DNA of 64,000 nucleotides from Piezodorus guildinii. Lineage: Eukaryota; Arthropoda; Insecta; Hemiptera; Pentatomidae. Every line of letters begins with the position of its first letter. Position 1 is the stretch's first letter. The notes below the pieces were generated by a model. It saw nothing but the letters and a program-made list of their open reading frames with translations. It had not been told where the DNA came from and ran no database searches. Both the position numbers and the translations under genes were made by a program. The stretch is taken from NCBI GenBank assembly GCA_023052935.1, contig CM041297.1, forward strand, positions 9,211,327 to 9,275,326, in the 5' to 3' direction. Positions 34,640 to 45,587 of this stretch are shown here, in pieces.

Positions 34640-35145
34640 ATTGGAATGCTTAAGCTTTTAGAAAAAATATTTGCTTATAAACAAAATTATAAAAGTTAAT
34701 AGACAGTGTTAGAAAGCAGATAAATCTTACTGATCGGTGTAGATAATGATATAAAAGTTTATCTCTTCTCTTCTCTCTATATAAAATGATTACCCGTTTT
34801 TAGTTTTCGGAAACACCTTCTAAACCACAAGACGGATTTTGATAAGATTTTCACCATCATTTAGAGCCTTATTTCCTGAAGGTTTATAAGCAAAATACAT
34901 TGCAATTCAGCTGTTATTTTAACAGGAAAAAGAAATATTCTCTAACCAATTTACCAAAAAATTATTCCTAAAATACAAGTAGTAACATAGGCGTATAATA
35001 TACCGTTGGAAAGCGCAAAAATTTAGATACGTTAATATGCAATGAAATAAATCGTACATGTTAATACAAAGTTATTGTAAGCACATAAACTTATGAACAT
35101 ATGTTATTGGTAAAGAAGGAAGTTAATAATAGTTAAATTACGTGA
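34640..35145 (-). repeat. Diverged Rep-A fragments around an unassigned insert, minus orientation
   Basis: Bases 34640-34765 and about 34975-35060 match the Rep-A half that contains 'aaaagttaatagacagtg' and 'ataataccgttggaaagc'-like sequence. The sequence between, about 34770-34960, is not Rep-A and is unassigned. Confidence 0.5.
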
Positions 35146-35249
35146 GATTTTAAAAACAACATTATGTGCCGAATTGTAACTAAGTTGTTATCCTAAATGG
35201 CTGTTATAAATCTATTTTTTTTTTTTTTTTTTTTTTTTTTGCCGAGATA

Positions 35250-35356
35250 AAAGTTACCTCTGGTTCCGATAGTTGAACTCGTAATTTTTGGTTTCAAGGT
35301 ATTGGTCATCTGGTAGCTGGGCAACGAGCGCTAGCCATCTCGACCACCCCGCCCTC
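35250..35356 (-). mobile_element. tRNA-derived SINE-like head, minus strand
   Basis: Read on the minus strand, 'gtggtcgagatggctagcg' resembles a tRNA D-arm/A box, and 'gagttcaactatc' about 50 bp on resembles a B box. A T-run at about 35216-35241 lies on its 3' side, as expected for a SINE tail. No full tRNA cloverleaf forms by eye. Confidence 0.5.
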
Positions 35357-35639
35357 TATAAACTAACATTGTTATTAATTATTTCACATTTAATGCTATT
35401 TCATGAAAATAGATGCTGCACTATAAACTAACTGGGATTTTTATGGAAACTTGATTTAACTTTTAAAATGTTACTTGAAATATTAAATAGTTATGAACCT
35501 AATAATATAGGAACCTTATTTATATAGCTTTTCAATACAAATAATCAAGTGTTCTTCAAGAGGGAAAATTAAATTTTTAAAAGCTTCTATCGAAACTCAA
35601 CGTAATTATTGCTTTAATTTTTTTCTTCTCTGCATTGGA

Positions 35640-35702
35640 AATTTTTAAATCGATTTTAACAACAGAGACAAGTGTAAGTCGTGTGTTGAGCATATCCGAT
35701 TT
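35640..35702 (-). repeat. Rep-A terminal remnant
   Basis: It contains 'aaatcgattttaacaa' and 'gtaagtcgtgtgttgagca', the family end motif. Confidence 0.55.
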
Positions 35703-36135
35703 TTTAATAATTCTCATCAAAATAATAACCGATAACGTTATATTCACACCCAGACAATTCCCTGAGATACTCCAGTAGATTGCAGATAACTAAGTGGGCA
35801 ATGTCCTTGGCTGGAGAAAGTTGTAGAAAGCAACTCGAGGTTCCGTTCACTTGATTCCAACTCCTCAGCTTTCCTCGAGGTATCCAGGGCAGAGCGATAG
35901 CACTTCTAGCCTCTGGCTTGGGTTAGTTACAACATTTCAAAGGTCCAATTCCAAAACTTACTGCCCTAGTTGAGACGAATTTCAGAATTTTTCCCATTCT
36001 GTTCACATGAAAATTCAGTTCATTGTTTATTTTAAGTATTCAAAACTATAAAAATGACTAACATTAATACGTTTATCATCACTTTCTATTACATATTAGG
36101 AGTCCGTACTGATTTGAAGTTTGAGAAACAAAAAA
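35703..36135. other. No gene recognised
   Basis: Unassigned sequence, less AT-rich at 35740-35960. No frame or RNA is supported. Confidence 0.4.
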
Positions 36136-36289
36136 TCTGTTTTAGGCAACACACTTTTCACTTACCTAGGTTGTTAAAATAAATTTAAGAGTTCAAAAAG
36201 GTCAAAAGAAATATACTTATTTTGGTTGGAAACACATGTTTTTACATTAAGTTATATAACAACATAAAATTTTGAAAATCAGTTAGTTT

Positions 36290-36506
36290 GCTTATTTACT
36301 TAACGTCACTTTATACTACAGTGGGCGTCCTAAATTTTGCCTATCCAGGTTTAATTAGGATAGGGATCTTTAACGAGTACCTGACATCGCACAGGCTCGG
36401 GACCACGTTTTAACGTCCTCTCCGAAGGACGGCATAACTAAGGAATTTTTACTACCATTAAAAAATCCTAGGCCACCCTGCTACAGGTGATCCCCGTTAG
36501 TTTTTT
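36290..36506 (-). mobile_element. tRNA-derived SINE (SINE-1), minus strand, 5'-truncated
   Basis: It is the reverse complement of the SINE-1 body at 21880-22109, including 'gccgtccttcggagggga'-like and 'aggtactcgttaaagatccc' segments. It is bracketed by a 10-bp TSD, cagttagttt, at 36280-36289 and 36507-36516. The A/B-box head is mostly missing. Confidence 0.85.
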
Positions 36507-36549
36507 CAGTTAGTTTTATCCATTTCTTATCACCTCCCACTACATTTTA

Positions 36550-37448
36550 TTGGGTTGATGCAAAATTAATGCAGGTTTTTAGTAGGTATTGTAAATACGC
36601 CATATCTTTACTTTAACCATATATATTTAATCAAAATAATTTCCATCTGAATCAATGCACTTTTGCCAACGTTCAACAAGCTTTCTTATTCCACCAGAAA
36701 AAAAATCCGAATCCCTGGACTCAATGAAATCACGAAAAGAATTTTCAATGTCGTCCTGGTTTTGAAAATTTTTCTCCCTCAAAAAGTTGTCCAGATGCCT
36801 GAAAAAGTGGAAGTCTGTAGGAGAGAGGTCAGGTGAATAAGGCGGATGTTGGAGAACTTCGTAGCCCAACTCGTGCAGTCGTCGAAGCGTTGGTTGTGCA
36901 ACGTGTGGTCTGGCGTTATCGTGGAGCAGGATCGGCCCCTTCCGATTCATCAATGCTGGGCAAAGACGTTGCAATTTTTGAGTTCCGAGTTCCGCCGCCA
37001 TTTCTCGTGTGGTTTTGGTTGGGTCTTCTTCCACTTTTGACCTCAGCTGGTCGTTGTCCAGAGCAAGATGACGGCCCCGACTTTCCTTGTCTTCGAGGTC
37101 GAAATCTCCTCTGCGAAACTTCTGGAACCAACGCTGCACCGTGCACTCATTAATAGCCCCCTGACCCCACACTTCATTAATATTACGAGCCGTTTGCGCA
37201 GCGCTGGGCCCTAATTTAAATTCGTAAAAATAAATTTGACGAAAATCGCACTTTGACATTTTCGATTCAAGACCTTTGAACACACTGAACAAAACGATTT
37301 TACTAAACAAATTCATGGTGAAAGAGAGGGTATTAGATAAGGTTTGTTTTGGTATAATAATGATCAATGTTAGGATTAGCTTTGTTTACACAATTGGAAT
37401 TAAGATATTGCAATAGAGGAAACCTGCATTAATTTTGCATCAACCCAA
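36550..37448 (-). mobile_element. mariner DNA transposon, internally deleted
   Basis: The 29-bp terminal inverted repeats (TIRs) at 36550-36578 and 37420-37448 (start ttgggttgatgcaaaatta) match perfectly by eye and are flanked by TA at 36548-36549 and 37449-37450. The 899-bp length is about 0.4 kb short of a standard mariner of about 1.3 kb. The transposase gene runs on the minus strand. It sits inside Rep-A. Confidence 0.95.
36627..37259 (-). pseudogene. mariner transposase with in-frame internal deletion
   Basis: The start is set at the ATG of 'MSKCDFRQIYFYEFKLG', the usual mariner N-terminus. The frame stays open upstream of it only by chance. The first helix-turn-helix region is present up to 'TTREMAAELGT'. 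This is joined directly to 'KLQRLCPALMNRKGPILLHD', so about 130 residues are missing. The lost part carries the second DNA-binding half and the first catalytic aspartate of the DD34D triad. The second (HDNARPH) and third (YSPDLSPTDFHFF) are kept. The C-terminus 'WQKCIDSDGNYFD' is complete. The 210-aa ORF has no stop but cannot catalyse transposition. It resembles the Hsmar1/cecropia type of mariner. Confidence 0.9.
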
Positions 37449-38045
37449 TACAACTTTGTATCATATTTTTCATAAAATCTTTAGCTTTTCAATGGTATAT
37501 TATACGTCTACGTTACAGTTCTATCCTTGAAAAAAAATAAAATTAATTTTAAAAATATGTTTGCACATTTCTCCTTTATTTCATTTTTAGATTTATTCAA
37601 CTTGTATATTTAGCTGTTTTTTTAGTAATGCTTACATGATGTATAAGACAATTTCGTGTATAAGATAATTTTTTTCTAAAATCCTTTTCTTTCCAACCGT
37701 ATATTATACGTCTATATTACTATTTTTATTATAAAAAAGATATATTTAAAAATATGTTTGCTCTTTTATCCTTTAGTTGGTCATCAAGTTCGTTAAACTT
37801 GAGAGTATATACCGTTCTTTATCAATACAAATTAATTTTTTGGAATCTACAATGTTAAAGGTACTTTAGATAAAGAAAATTTAAAATGTCGGCATTTAAG
37901 CCCTGTCAGACTATTTCGATCACAATAAAGCCAATATAAACTACCAAAGCTCATTACATTTTACATCGGCACATCGAGTTTACTCAAACTCGTTGGAACC
38001 CTTTTTGAGGAAAACATCAAAAGGTGAAAAATGCAGGGTATAAAG

Positions 38046-38474
38046 TAGTGCTTCCTGTCAGTTAAATGCGCATAAATTTAATAATAATCTTTATTGCTCT
38101 GCTATAAAATTTAAAATAAATTTCTCAATCGAAATTATGTGCAACGCTTAATTTTGTTCTGCAATACTTTTATTGAAAATTCCTAAATTGATTTTACAGT
38201 TGCCTAAGTGAACGTTGCGAGAATCTTCTGTAATTAAATTCGAAAATCTTCTGTAACGTTTCTGTAATTAAATTCGTAGTTGATTTAGCTATTAGCCCAC
38301 TTCGTTAGAAACCGTTAAAGATATTATACAAGAGAAAGTTTGTATATATTCATAGTTTTCGCAGAACTGAAATATGAGAATCCCAATTGCGAAAGTAAGT
38401 AAAGAAATATTCCTTGAAGCATATGTAATACTGCGGCATGACATTTCAGGACACTAAATGTATATTTTTATATG
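38046..38474. other. No gene recognised
   Basis: This is mostly unassigned AT-rich sequence. A short piece at about 38165-38225 ('gcctaagtgaacgttgcga') resembles the Rep-A end in minus orientation. Confidence 0.4.
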
Positions 38475-38893
38475 TTTACATTCTATATTTTTTTATAGAT
38501 CGTCATTTAAGGCTTATTAGACTATGTCAAACAGAGAAAACTACATGATATTAAAGCCCATTAAATCCTAAATTGATATAGCGGCATTAATAAAAACCAT
38601 TTTCGAAAAAAATGTAAAATGGTGCAAAATACATGGTATAAAGTAGTACTCCAGATAGCTGATTTAGTGAAAAAGTTGCTGTAACATCTTGGGCGCATAG
38701 TTTTCTGAAATCTGAAATGTTTCGTAAAACTTTTAGTTTTTGTGCTAGACCTTTTTGCGGGACTTCGTTATTTCGACCTGAGTTCTCGCATGGAACCCTA
38801 AAACGTGATTTCCGTTGAGAACTGAAATCCGAAAATTTTCCTTCTATATATTTCCTTACAATATATTTCACATATAAGAAAGTGAACGTAATA
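38475..38893 (+). repeat. Rep-A, 3' half, plus orientation
   Basis: It runs from 'tcatttaaggcttattagac' to the decayed hairpin 'tatttccttac' and 'agaaagtgaacgta'. All blocks between are present. Confidence 0.8.
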
Positions 38894-39139
38894 ATTGCAG
38901 TTATAAGAGTCGCATTTCTTTATCAGAAATGTTAAATGGCGATCATCTAAAAATAACGTAAATAAATAATTGTATATCTTGTGCTCACATCATATAACTT
39001 TAAATAACTACTTAGAAAAAAACATTACATTAATCCTGTTAAATACTTAAAACTTCAATAATTTCAGTTTTTACTCACTCTCCTTAAGCTATAACGACTT
39101 CGTTCGTATAATATATTTTTTCTTACATTAAAATTAAAA

Positions 39140-40034
39140 ATCTGGTGCGGGCAACACACGACTTTCACTTACGTTCATTTTTAAAATCAATTAAAGAATT
39201 TTCAAATACAGTTAGAGATAAAAATACGTGAAACTATTAAAGAATTAATTAAATTGAATTTCTATAGAAACATATGTTTATTAAAAAATCTATTATATTA
39301 TTATCTAAAATAATCAGATAATTTTATCGGCTTTTTATCACTTTCTATTAACTTTTAAAAGCGTGTGTATGAGATAATATCTTTTCTAAAATCTTTAGCT
39401 TTCCAACGGTATGTCATACATATATATTAATGTTCTTATGTTCAAAAACGAAAAATTGGATTAAAAACATATTTTTTCTGTTTTCTCCTCAAGTTGGGTA
39501 TCGAATTCATTTAACTTATATATTTACCTGTTTTTTATCAGTGATAACAATATAATATAGTTATTTTTATAGAATCAACAAAATTAAAGGTACTTTAGAG
39601 AAAGAAAATTTAAAATATCGGCATTTAAGCCCTGTCAGGCTATTTTTATCAGAATAAAGCCTAAATGATATTAAAGCGCATTATATTTTACATCGATATA
39701 GCGAGTTTAATCAAAATCGTCGGAACCGTTTTCGAGAAAATCGAAAAAAGGTGCAAAATTTATTGTATAAAGTGGCTCTTCTTTTTAGCTCATTTTGATA
39801 AAAAAGGTTTTGTAACGTCTCGGGTGTATAGTTGTTTTAATTACGAAATTTCAGCTTCATAGGACTTACAGTTTCCGCCCGGGAGTTACCACACACACAC
39901 ATAGACAGACCTTTTTGCGGGACTTGGTCATTTGGACTCAGGAGACATGTATTTCCATTGAAAACTGGAATTCGAAAATTTTCACGATCGCAATACTTTC
40001 CCTTACATATTATATATGTTAAGTGAAAGTAAAA
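39140..40034 (+). repeat. Rep-A, full-length copy, plus orientation
   Basis: It starts 'tctggtgcgggcaacacacg' followed by the 11-bp subterminal motif actttcactta. It ends with a hairpin whose arms are actttccctta and taagtgaaagt, so the subterminal motif recurs inverted at the other end. About 895 bp. It is the clearest reference copy in the window. No TSD or coding frame is seen. Confidence 0.88.
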
Positions 40035-40734
40035 AGACATTAATATTTCTACTCTCCTTTTTGAACTTCGTTTTCAAATGAAGAGAATATTTTCGTGGTT
40101 TTCCTTTTTTCAAAAACTCATAAAGACCTTATTGTTCCATATTTAGCTGATTTTGCCAGATGACAAGAACGGTGCCAGTGAATCCTACGTCTTCATTAAG
40201 ACAATTGATAAATTGCTTGATATTCCATTTTTGTTTTCGGTTCCAGGGACTGATTTAAGCATTCCTTTAATATGAGATCTATCGTTGACAATAGTAAATA
40301 CTTTTTCTATTAATGAAAACCATAATATGCTGTCCTATCAGAGCTATTAACCATAATAAAAATAATAGACATTGGGAACCCGAATTTGGTGTAAAAATTA
40401 CTCTATATCAAAGCGAAATAATGAAAAAAATATGCTATTGAAAAATTTAGAAGGGAACAGATTTTGTTAAAAAGCCTTACCGTGAATAGGAACAATAAAG
40501 CCAACAAGATATGCTTCGTTATTGTAACAACTAATTATAAGTATGAAATATATCTAACTTGCAAACAAATCTTCCTAAAGCTCTAACTAAATATAAATAA
40601 TTCTTAATAAAATTACCAATTTATTTCCGATGTTAGAAAGGTATCAACGGAGACTCACCTGAAACTGAAAACATCACATGTAAGAAAAAAATAATGATGA
40701 TTAAATAATGATTATAAGGCTGGTTAGTTTCTCT
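40035..40734. other. No gene recognised
   Basis: AT-rich unassigned sequence between Rep-A and a Jockey remnant. Confidence 0.45.
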
Positions 40735-40900
40735 ACAAGTGTATTGTGCCATTAAATCATATTTGTTGGATAGTTGCATTGTAGAATCATATATAACTAA
40801 GTTTAATTATACATGCGCTAATGACACTTGCGTGTTATCAGTCAATAACTATTCAACTATTGCCTTTCAAACTTCCCAATACCACATCAGAGACCTATTT
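40735..40900 (+). mobile_element. Jockey-like RT remnant
   Basis: The translation 'NDTCVLSVNNYSTIAFQTSQ' aligns with 'DDTCVLSVHNDPTAASQILQ' around the YADD box of the intact Jockey-A ORF2. The catalytic box reads ANDT here. Only about 50 codons remain. Confidence 0.65.
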
Positions 40901-40904
40901 TTCA

Positions 40905-41252
40905 TCAATAGTATTTTTCAAAAACATTTTAATATATTGGTTGAACGAGTTCGATACCCAACAAAAGAAAAAAATATTAATTTAATGCAATTGTTTTTGT
41001 TTTTTAACTTAAGAAGAGTAATATACATGTATAATATACCGATAGAAAGCTAAAGATTTTAGAAAAAAATATTATTGCATACACAATCTTTTAAAAGTTA
41101 ATAAAGAGTGATAAATAGCCGATATTTAATAAAACACATGTTTCTATAGAAATTCCATTTAACTAATTCTTTAATGCTTTCACTAATTTTTATCTCTTGC
41201 TGTATTTGAAAATTCTTTAACCGATTCTAAAAACGGAGGTAAGTGAAATTAG
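40905..41252 (-). repeat. Rep-A fragment, minus orientation
   Basis: It covers the half from 'ttcgatacccaacaaaag' to 'ggaggtaagtgaaa', where homology stops just before the terminal motif. Confidence 0.75.
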
Positions 41253-41439
41253 GAATGAATGTTACGTTAAAGTGCGTAATGCAACCAACATAATTTACAG
41301 AGAAAACATCGGAGTGTCAAAGTGCCGGACACCAAAAAAATTCCAAAAGATTAATTAATGTGAAGCATAGATGGTCTAAAATTTGACCGTCAGTCTATAT
41401 AAGAGTTTATTTGTTTTGTTTCGTTTAAGAAAACCATCA
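41253..41439. other. No gene recognised
   Basis: Unassigned flank of the I-like insertion. Confidence 0.4.
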
Positions 41440-41450
41440 CCATTCTAAGC

Positions 41451-42174
41451 CACCGCACCGGAACTGGCCCGTCCCCTAACAGAAACAGTAAAAATAAGGT
41501 GGCAATCCATGTGGGATGAAAGCCAACCGAGTAAGCTTAAACGTATTAAGAAAACCGTAAACCCTTGGAAAACCTCAAGCCGTAGTTCCCGTCGAGAAGA
41601 AGTCGCTATTACCCGCCTCAGCATCGGACATATCCGACTTACCCATGGCTACTTAATTACTAGAGAAACCCCTCCTAAATGCTCACAGTGCAAAAAAATT
41701 TTATCCATCAGATACATATTTGAAGAATGCTCTTATTATCACAAAGTATTATACCAGCTGGGCATACCGCCCAACATATCAATGGCTCTGCGGGATGATG
41801 AGCCCTCAATAAAAGCAGTCATTAAATTTTTAACAAAAGTGAACCTGTTAAACAGTCTCTGACTATCCAACACATTTATCGAGGACGTACCCTCCTTATT
41901 ATGTATCTATTTAACTCCATTTCCTATTATTTTTTTTTTTTATTGTTTAATTTATTTTTCTACCTTTATTTTTTATTTCTTCTTATTATTTTTTAATTTA
42001 TTTTTTATTTACTTAATATAGTATTTATTTTATTATTATAATTTTTTTTTAATCATTATAATTCCTCTTGAACTAAGAATAAACACCTCTCAAGGATAAA
42101 CTATAATAACTAACCATCGGGCGTTGATGACCTGGCTGTTGTACGCCCTAAGACCAAACAAAACAAAGAAACAA
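41451..42174 (+). mobile_element. I-like non-LTR retrotransposon 3' end, 5'-truncated
   Basis: It is flanked by a perfect 11-bp TSD, ccattctaagc, at 41440-41450 and 42175-42185. It holds the ORF2 C-terminus and a 3' UTR ending 'gccctaagaccaaacaaaac', as in I-type elements. The central UTR is T-rich. Placement in the I-type group is by protein style. Confidence 0.82.
41509..41862 (+). pseudogene. I-like ORF2 C-terminal domain
   Basis: The 117 residues include 'SSRREEVAITRLSIGHIRLT' and 'LITRETPPKCSQC', typical of the region downstream of RNase H in I-type ORF2. In the C-terminal C-x2-C-x7-H-x4-C motif the histidine is replaced by tyrosine. No catalytic domain remains. The frame ends naturally at 41862. 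Confidence 0.8.
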
Positions 42175-42374
42175 CCATTCTAAGCTTTGAGGTACTTTTG
42201 AGTACCTTTTACTTTGACGAGACATTCTTGTGTTCATATTAAGGTCGTTCATAAAGACAAGGCCGGAGATGTCGGAAGATGTAAGATAATAAGAATGTGG
42301 GTTGGTGTGCTTGGAGGTTACTGTATGAGAGGTTTCAGCATTGACATTATTAATACAGGAGTAACTGTAGGTGA

Positions 42375-42440
42375 TGAGGGAGCGAGGTGGCGAAGGAGGT
42401 TAACCGTCTGGGTTCAAGTCCTCTTTCAAAGCAGACAATT
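42375..42440 (+). mobile_element. SINE-like tRNA-derived fragment
   Basis: The string 'gaggtggcgaaggaggttaa' followed by 'gggttcaagtcctcttt' looks like parts of tRNA D and T arms, with a B-box-like motif at about 42410-42420. It is short and isolated. Confidence 0.4.
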
Positions 42441-42492
42441 TAAATTTAAATATCGTTCATGAGATGATTTGTGACTCTCCTTAAGGAGTATA

Positions 42493-42640
42493 ATAAAAAA
42501 ATCTAGTGCGCCCGACACACGACTTTTTCTACCCTCCATTGTTAAAAGCATTGTAAGATTTTTAAAAAATACATTTAGAGAGAGAAATAAATCGTTAAAG
42601 AATTTAATATATGGAAACAAGTGTTATAAAAGAATGCGCC
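42493..42640 (+). repeat. Rep-A 5' end fragment, plus orientation
   Basis: It starts 'tctagtgcgcccgacacacg' and then 'actttttctac', and follows the consensus for about 150 bp. Confidence 0.75.
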
Positions 42641-44913
42641 ATCACAATCGATTTTCTGGTCATCGCAGTATCTCAAAAATATCTATAGTTTTTTTCTGGA
42701 GGTTTGTCTTATCATTTAGATGTGTAATAAGGCTGGGATTCGGAAAATTCGCCCTCTAATTTGGTAAAAAAAAAATGTTTTCTGAAAAGTAAAACTAAAT
42801 TGGTTTAAAACGCCTCTAAGCCATAACAAACACAAAACATACATGATAATAGAAGTCGTTTAATTTTACTCTGAAATAATAAGTTAAACATTTACATACG
42901 TTTTAGAAAATATAAACGGAAAACGCTATAATTGGAATTCCATGTTCGAAATTACATCGATACGTAAAATTGCCTATCGCCACTGCATTTTCAATTTAAA
43001 ATAAAATAAATACATCGTGAGCCCTGGCTTCACTTTGATTATTTACTTGATAAAAAAATTCATTGTATTTAAAATTGTATTCATGATTCAAAGTGTATTT
43101 AATTATAGGTAGTTTTAGGATATCACTCTATATATATATATTGATTTATGTTTTTCATTTCTAGCGATGATTAAATATAATAATGAATAGACGTTATTAA
43201 ATAAACATATATTCTTGCTAATTGCGCTTTTCTTTAAGAATAAACTACAACTCCTAAAGCAATAAGCTCTAAATCAGTCTAAAACATAAATGACACTTCA
43301 TTCAATGCACCTATATGAAGCAGAGGTGGGTCCGCTAATATTTTAATAATATGTTCACGCCATATGTTACGGCCTGATAAGGTTTTTATAGTTTTTCAAT
43401 CGAAAAATGATAAGTTCATAATTTTTATGATATTTATAATAAGATTATTTTTTTTGTTTAAATCTTTATTTTTTAATTTCTTTTTAAAATAGTTATTTTA
43501 AATATAATTATAAGTTTTAAAACGAGAGCAGTAGAAGAGAAAGACAGAAGACGATCGTACTTCAATTGTTTTTTGACTGCCTCGTTGCCAGTAGAGTCTT
43601 AAGCTAGCGTCTGAGCGGTGAAGATGTGCCGTATATAGACCCAAGATTCCTCTCAACGTTTGAACGTTTGGAAACGAATTTCTTCATCTTCTCATCGTTC
43701 CCCTTGGAACTTGGAAGAGCCGCCTTGCGGTCATTTTCAACACCCAAGAGAACTTCGTTCAAGCCGCCCTGCGGTCGTTTTCTTCAACACTCAACTGGAC
43801 ATCTTTACGTGAATATAACCTATCTTTATCCATTAATGGAACATTTAATTTCTTAATTCTTATTCAAGAAACTGTTTAATTTGATAACTATTTTTTTTAC
43901 ATCTTTGAGCATTAATTAAGTTAAGTTTGTTTCTTCTATTTTATATAAATTTATTAGGTTAATTTGTTTCTTATCATCCTTATATGTATTTCAGTGTATT
44001 AAATGTATTGTGATTCGTCGTTTGCTTTCATTATTTTAATTTATTTTAAATCTATACAGTTCACTTATTTATTTCAATAGAACCACCCTCAATTTTGAGT
44101 TGTCACTTGAAAGTACTATTCTTTCACGGATAGCCCAGCGTATACAAATTTGTTGTAGGGGCCGAGTTATGCTATCTTCACCATGTGATCATCACACCAT
44201 TTTTGTTATATACCTCGGGAAGCTATTTGGGCCAGACAGTAAGACATGCATCACTGAAAAATATGGCTTGTGTTGCAGTCAACTGTACCTGCGATAAAGG
44301 CTATTTTCAGAAAATTTATTGAAGTCAAACAGTAAAACTCATATTAACTGGTGTAATATTAAAAAATAAAAAATCGTTTACCTTTGCGGTCGACATGTAA
44401 TGGTTTACAGAGGAAGCATTGTTTTTCTTTTTTGTTTTTTTCTCAGATATATTCCGATATAACTAATATTGATATACATATTTATGTGGCAGTATCTCCC
44501 TTTTTTGTTATCTAAAATTGTATTCATGATTCAAAGTGTATTTAATTATATCGACTTTATATGTTCCGAGGACGTTTTTCCTAACAAGGAATGTTGCATT
44601 ACCATAATTCTGCGGTTTAACTCAGAATTAATTTATTAAAAGAAAATATTATATGCCTTTAATGTAATTCCCATGTATTTATAATTTTTTATGCTTTAAC
44701 ATTCTCTTTTGAACTGCATACAATAAGGAAAATGGTAAGGCTTTCTCTGAAACGTAAAGAATCATTGGAAGTTTAAAATTATTAACATTCCTTTTAATTT
44801 TCGTTTTAATTTCCCTAACAAACGCCCTTTTAGTCTGAATTTTAATTCTTTAATAGAATCACTTAGTGAAATCATTCACGGAGAATATTTTAAGCTGTAA
44901 AACAAGTTCGGGT
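42641..44913. other. No gene recognised; possible solo LTR inside
   Basis: This is the longest stretch without an assignable element. Bases about 43367-44105 start tgttacggcctgataagg and end tgagttgtca, which could be a solo LTR with TG...CA ends. A less AT-rich part at 43510-43800 would fit an R/U5 region. I find no TSD, so this is a guess. A 42-bp spaced duplication around 'gccgccttgcggtc' (about 43718 and 43760) is visible. Bases near 43071-43098 and 44517-44550 share 'aaattgtattcatgattcaa' and a few more bases. Confidence 0.3.
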
Positions 44914-45080
44914 CGTTTTTCAATATTTCAATTTAATCTTGTCTGTGTTCATAAAATCATGTTTACTAGATCAATAATGTTTACTATATTCTATAACAAA
45001 AATGATTAGTTTTAACGTGCTTTTATGCGTCAATTACAACATAGAATCATTATTTTTAAGTGGTATTTTGCTAGCTCAAA

Positions 45081-45510
45081 ATGGAAGAGAAAAAAATTCA
45101 TTTTTGTCATTTAATAATTTTTTGTTTCGGAAAAGAAATATCCACTAAACAGAGGATTAAAATAATTTGCAGTGTGTATGGCGACGATGACCGTGCACGG
45201 TCCAGAACCGGAAATTTCGACTTAGAAGATGCAAAGCGCTCGGGGTCGTCCTTCAAATATTGATGATGACCAAATTCAAGGATTGGTCACAGACAATCCC
45301 CACTATTTAAGACAGACTATCGCAGAAGAGCTCATGAGATCATATCTAATGCGTCTCAAACATTTGGGGGCTACGGGATATTTTTCTGTGATATATGGGT
45401 GCCTCACCATTGGATGGAAAAGAATTTATAAGACCTGATTTCCATTAGAGATTCCTTCCTGAAAAGCAATGCTAATGAAAGATTTTTTCAGAGGTATTTT
45501 TTTACTGGTA
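45081..45510 (+). pseudogene. mariner transposase N-terminal fragment
   Basis: The first frame encodes 'MEEKKIHFCHLIIFCFGKE' and 'IICSVYGDD', the usual start of one mariner group. It has lost part of the first DNA-binding region before 'GNFDLEDAKRSG'. It shifts frame near 45229 to 'RGRPSNIDDDQIQGLVTDNP' and 'LMRLKHLGATGY', then decays through 'IRDSLLKSNANERFFQRYF' to about 45510. It is cut off before the catalytic domain. Confidence 0.8.
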
Positions 45511-45587
45511 ATTTAAAAAAAAAAAAAAACTTCATATGTATAGTAAATTATTGTGGATATAATTAGTTGACCGTCGAGAATTACTGA

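Larger units (their letters stand above)
36136..38045 (+). repeat. Rep-A copies hosting a SINE and a mariner
   Basis: A first Rep-A copy starts 'tctgttttaggcaacacac' at 36136. It is interrupted by SINE-1 (36290-36506) and mariner (36550-37448) and continues to about 37635. A second partial copy (about 37655-38045) follows in the same orientation, beginning near 'gataatttttttctaaaatc' and ending near 'gggtataaagtag'. The shared block around 'gtatattatacgtcta' occurs in both. Confidence 0.75.

Noticed and set aside
39140..40034. Rep-A as a classical Helitron with TC...CTRR ends
   Set aside because: One end begins with TC, but no CTRR follows the hairpin at the other end; only a Helentron-like layout is left as a hypothesis.
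43626..43856. 76-codon frame as a small gene
   Set aside because: No recognisable domain, and it lies in the possible LTR region with a short internal duplication.
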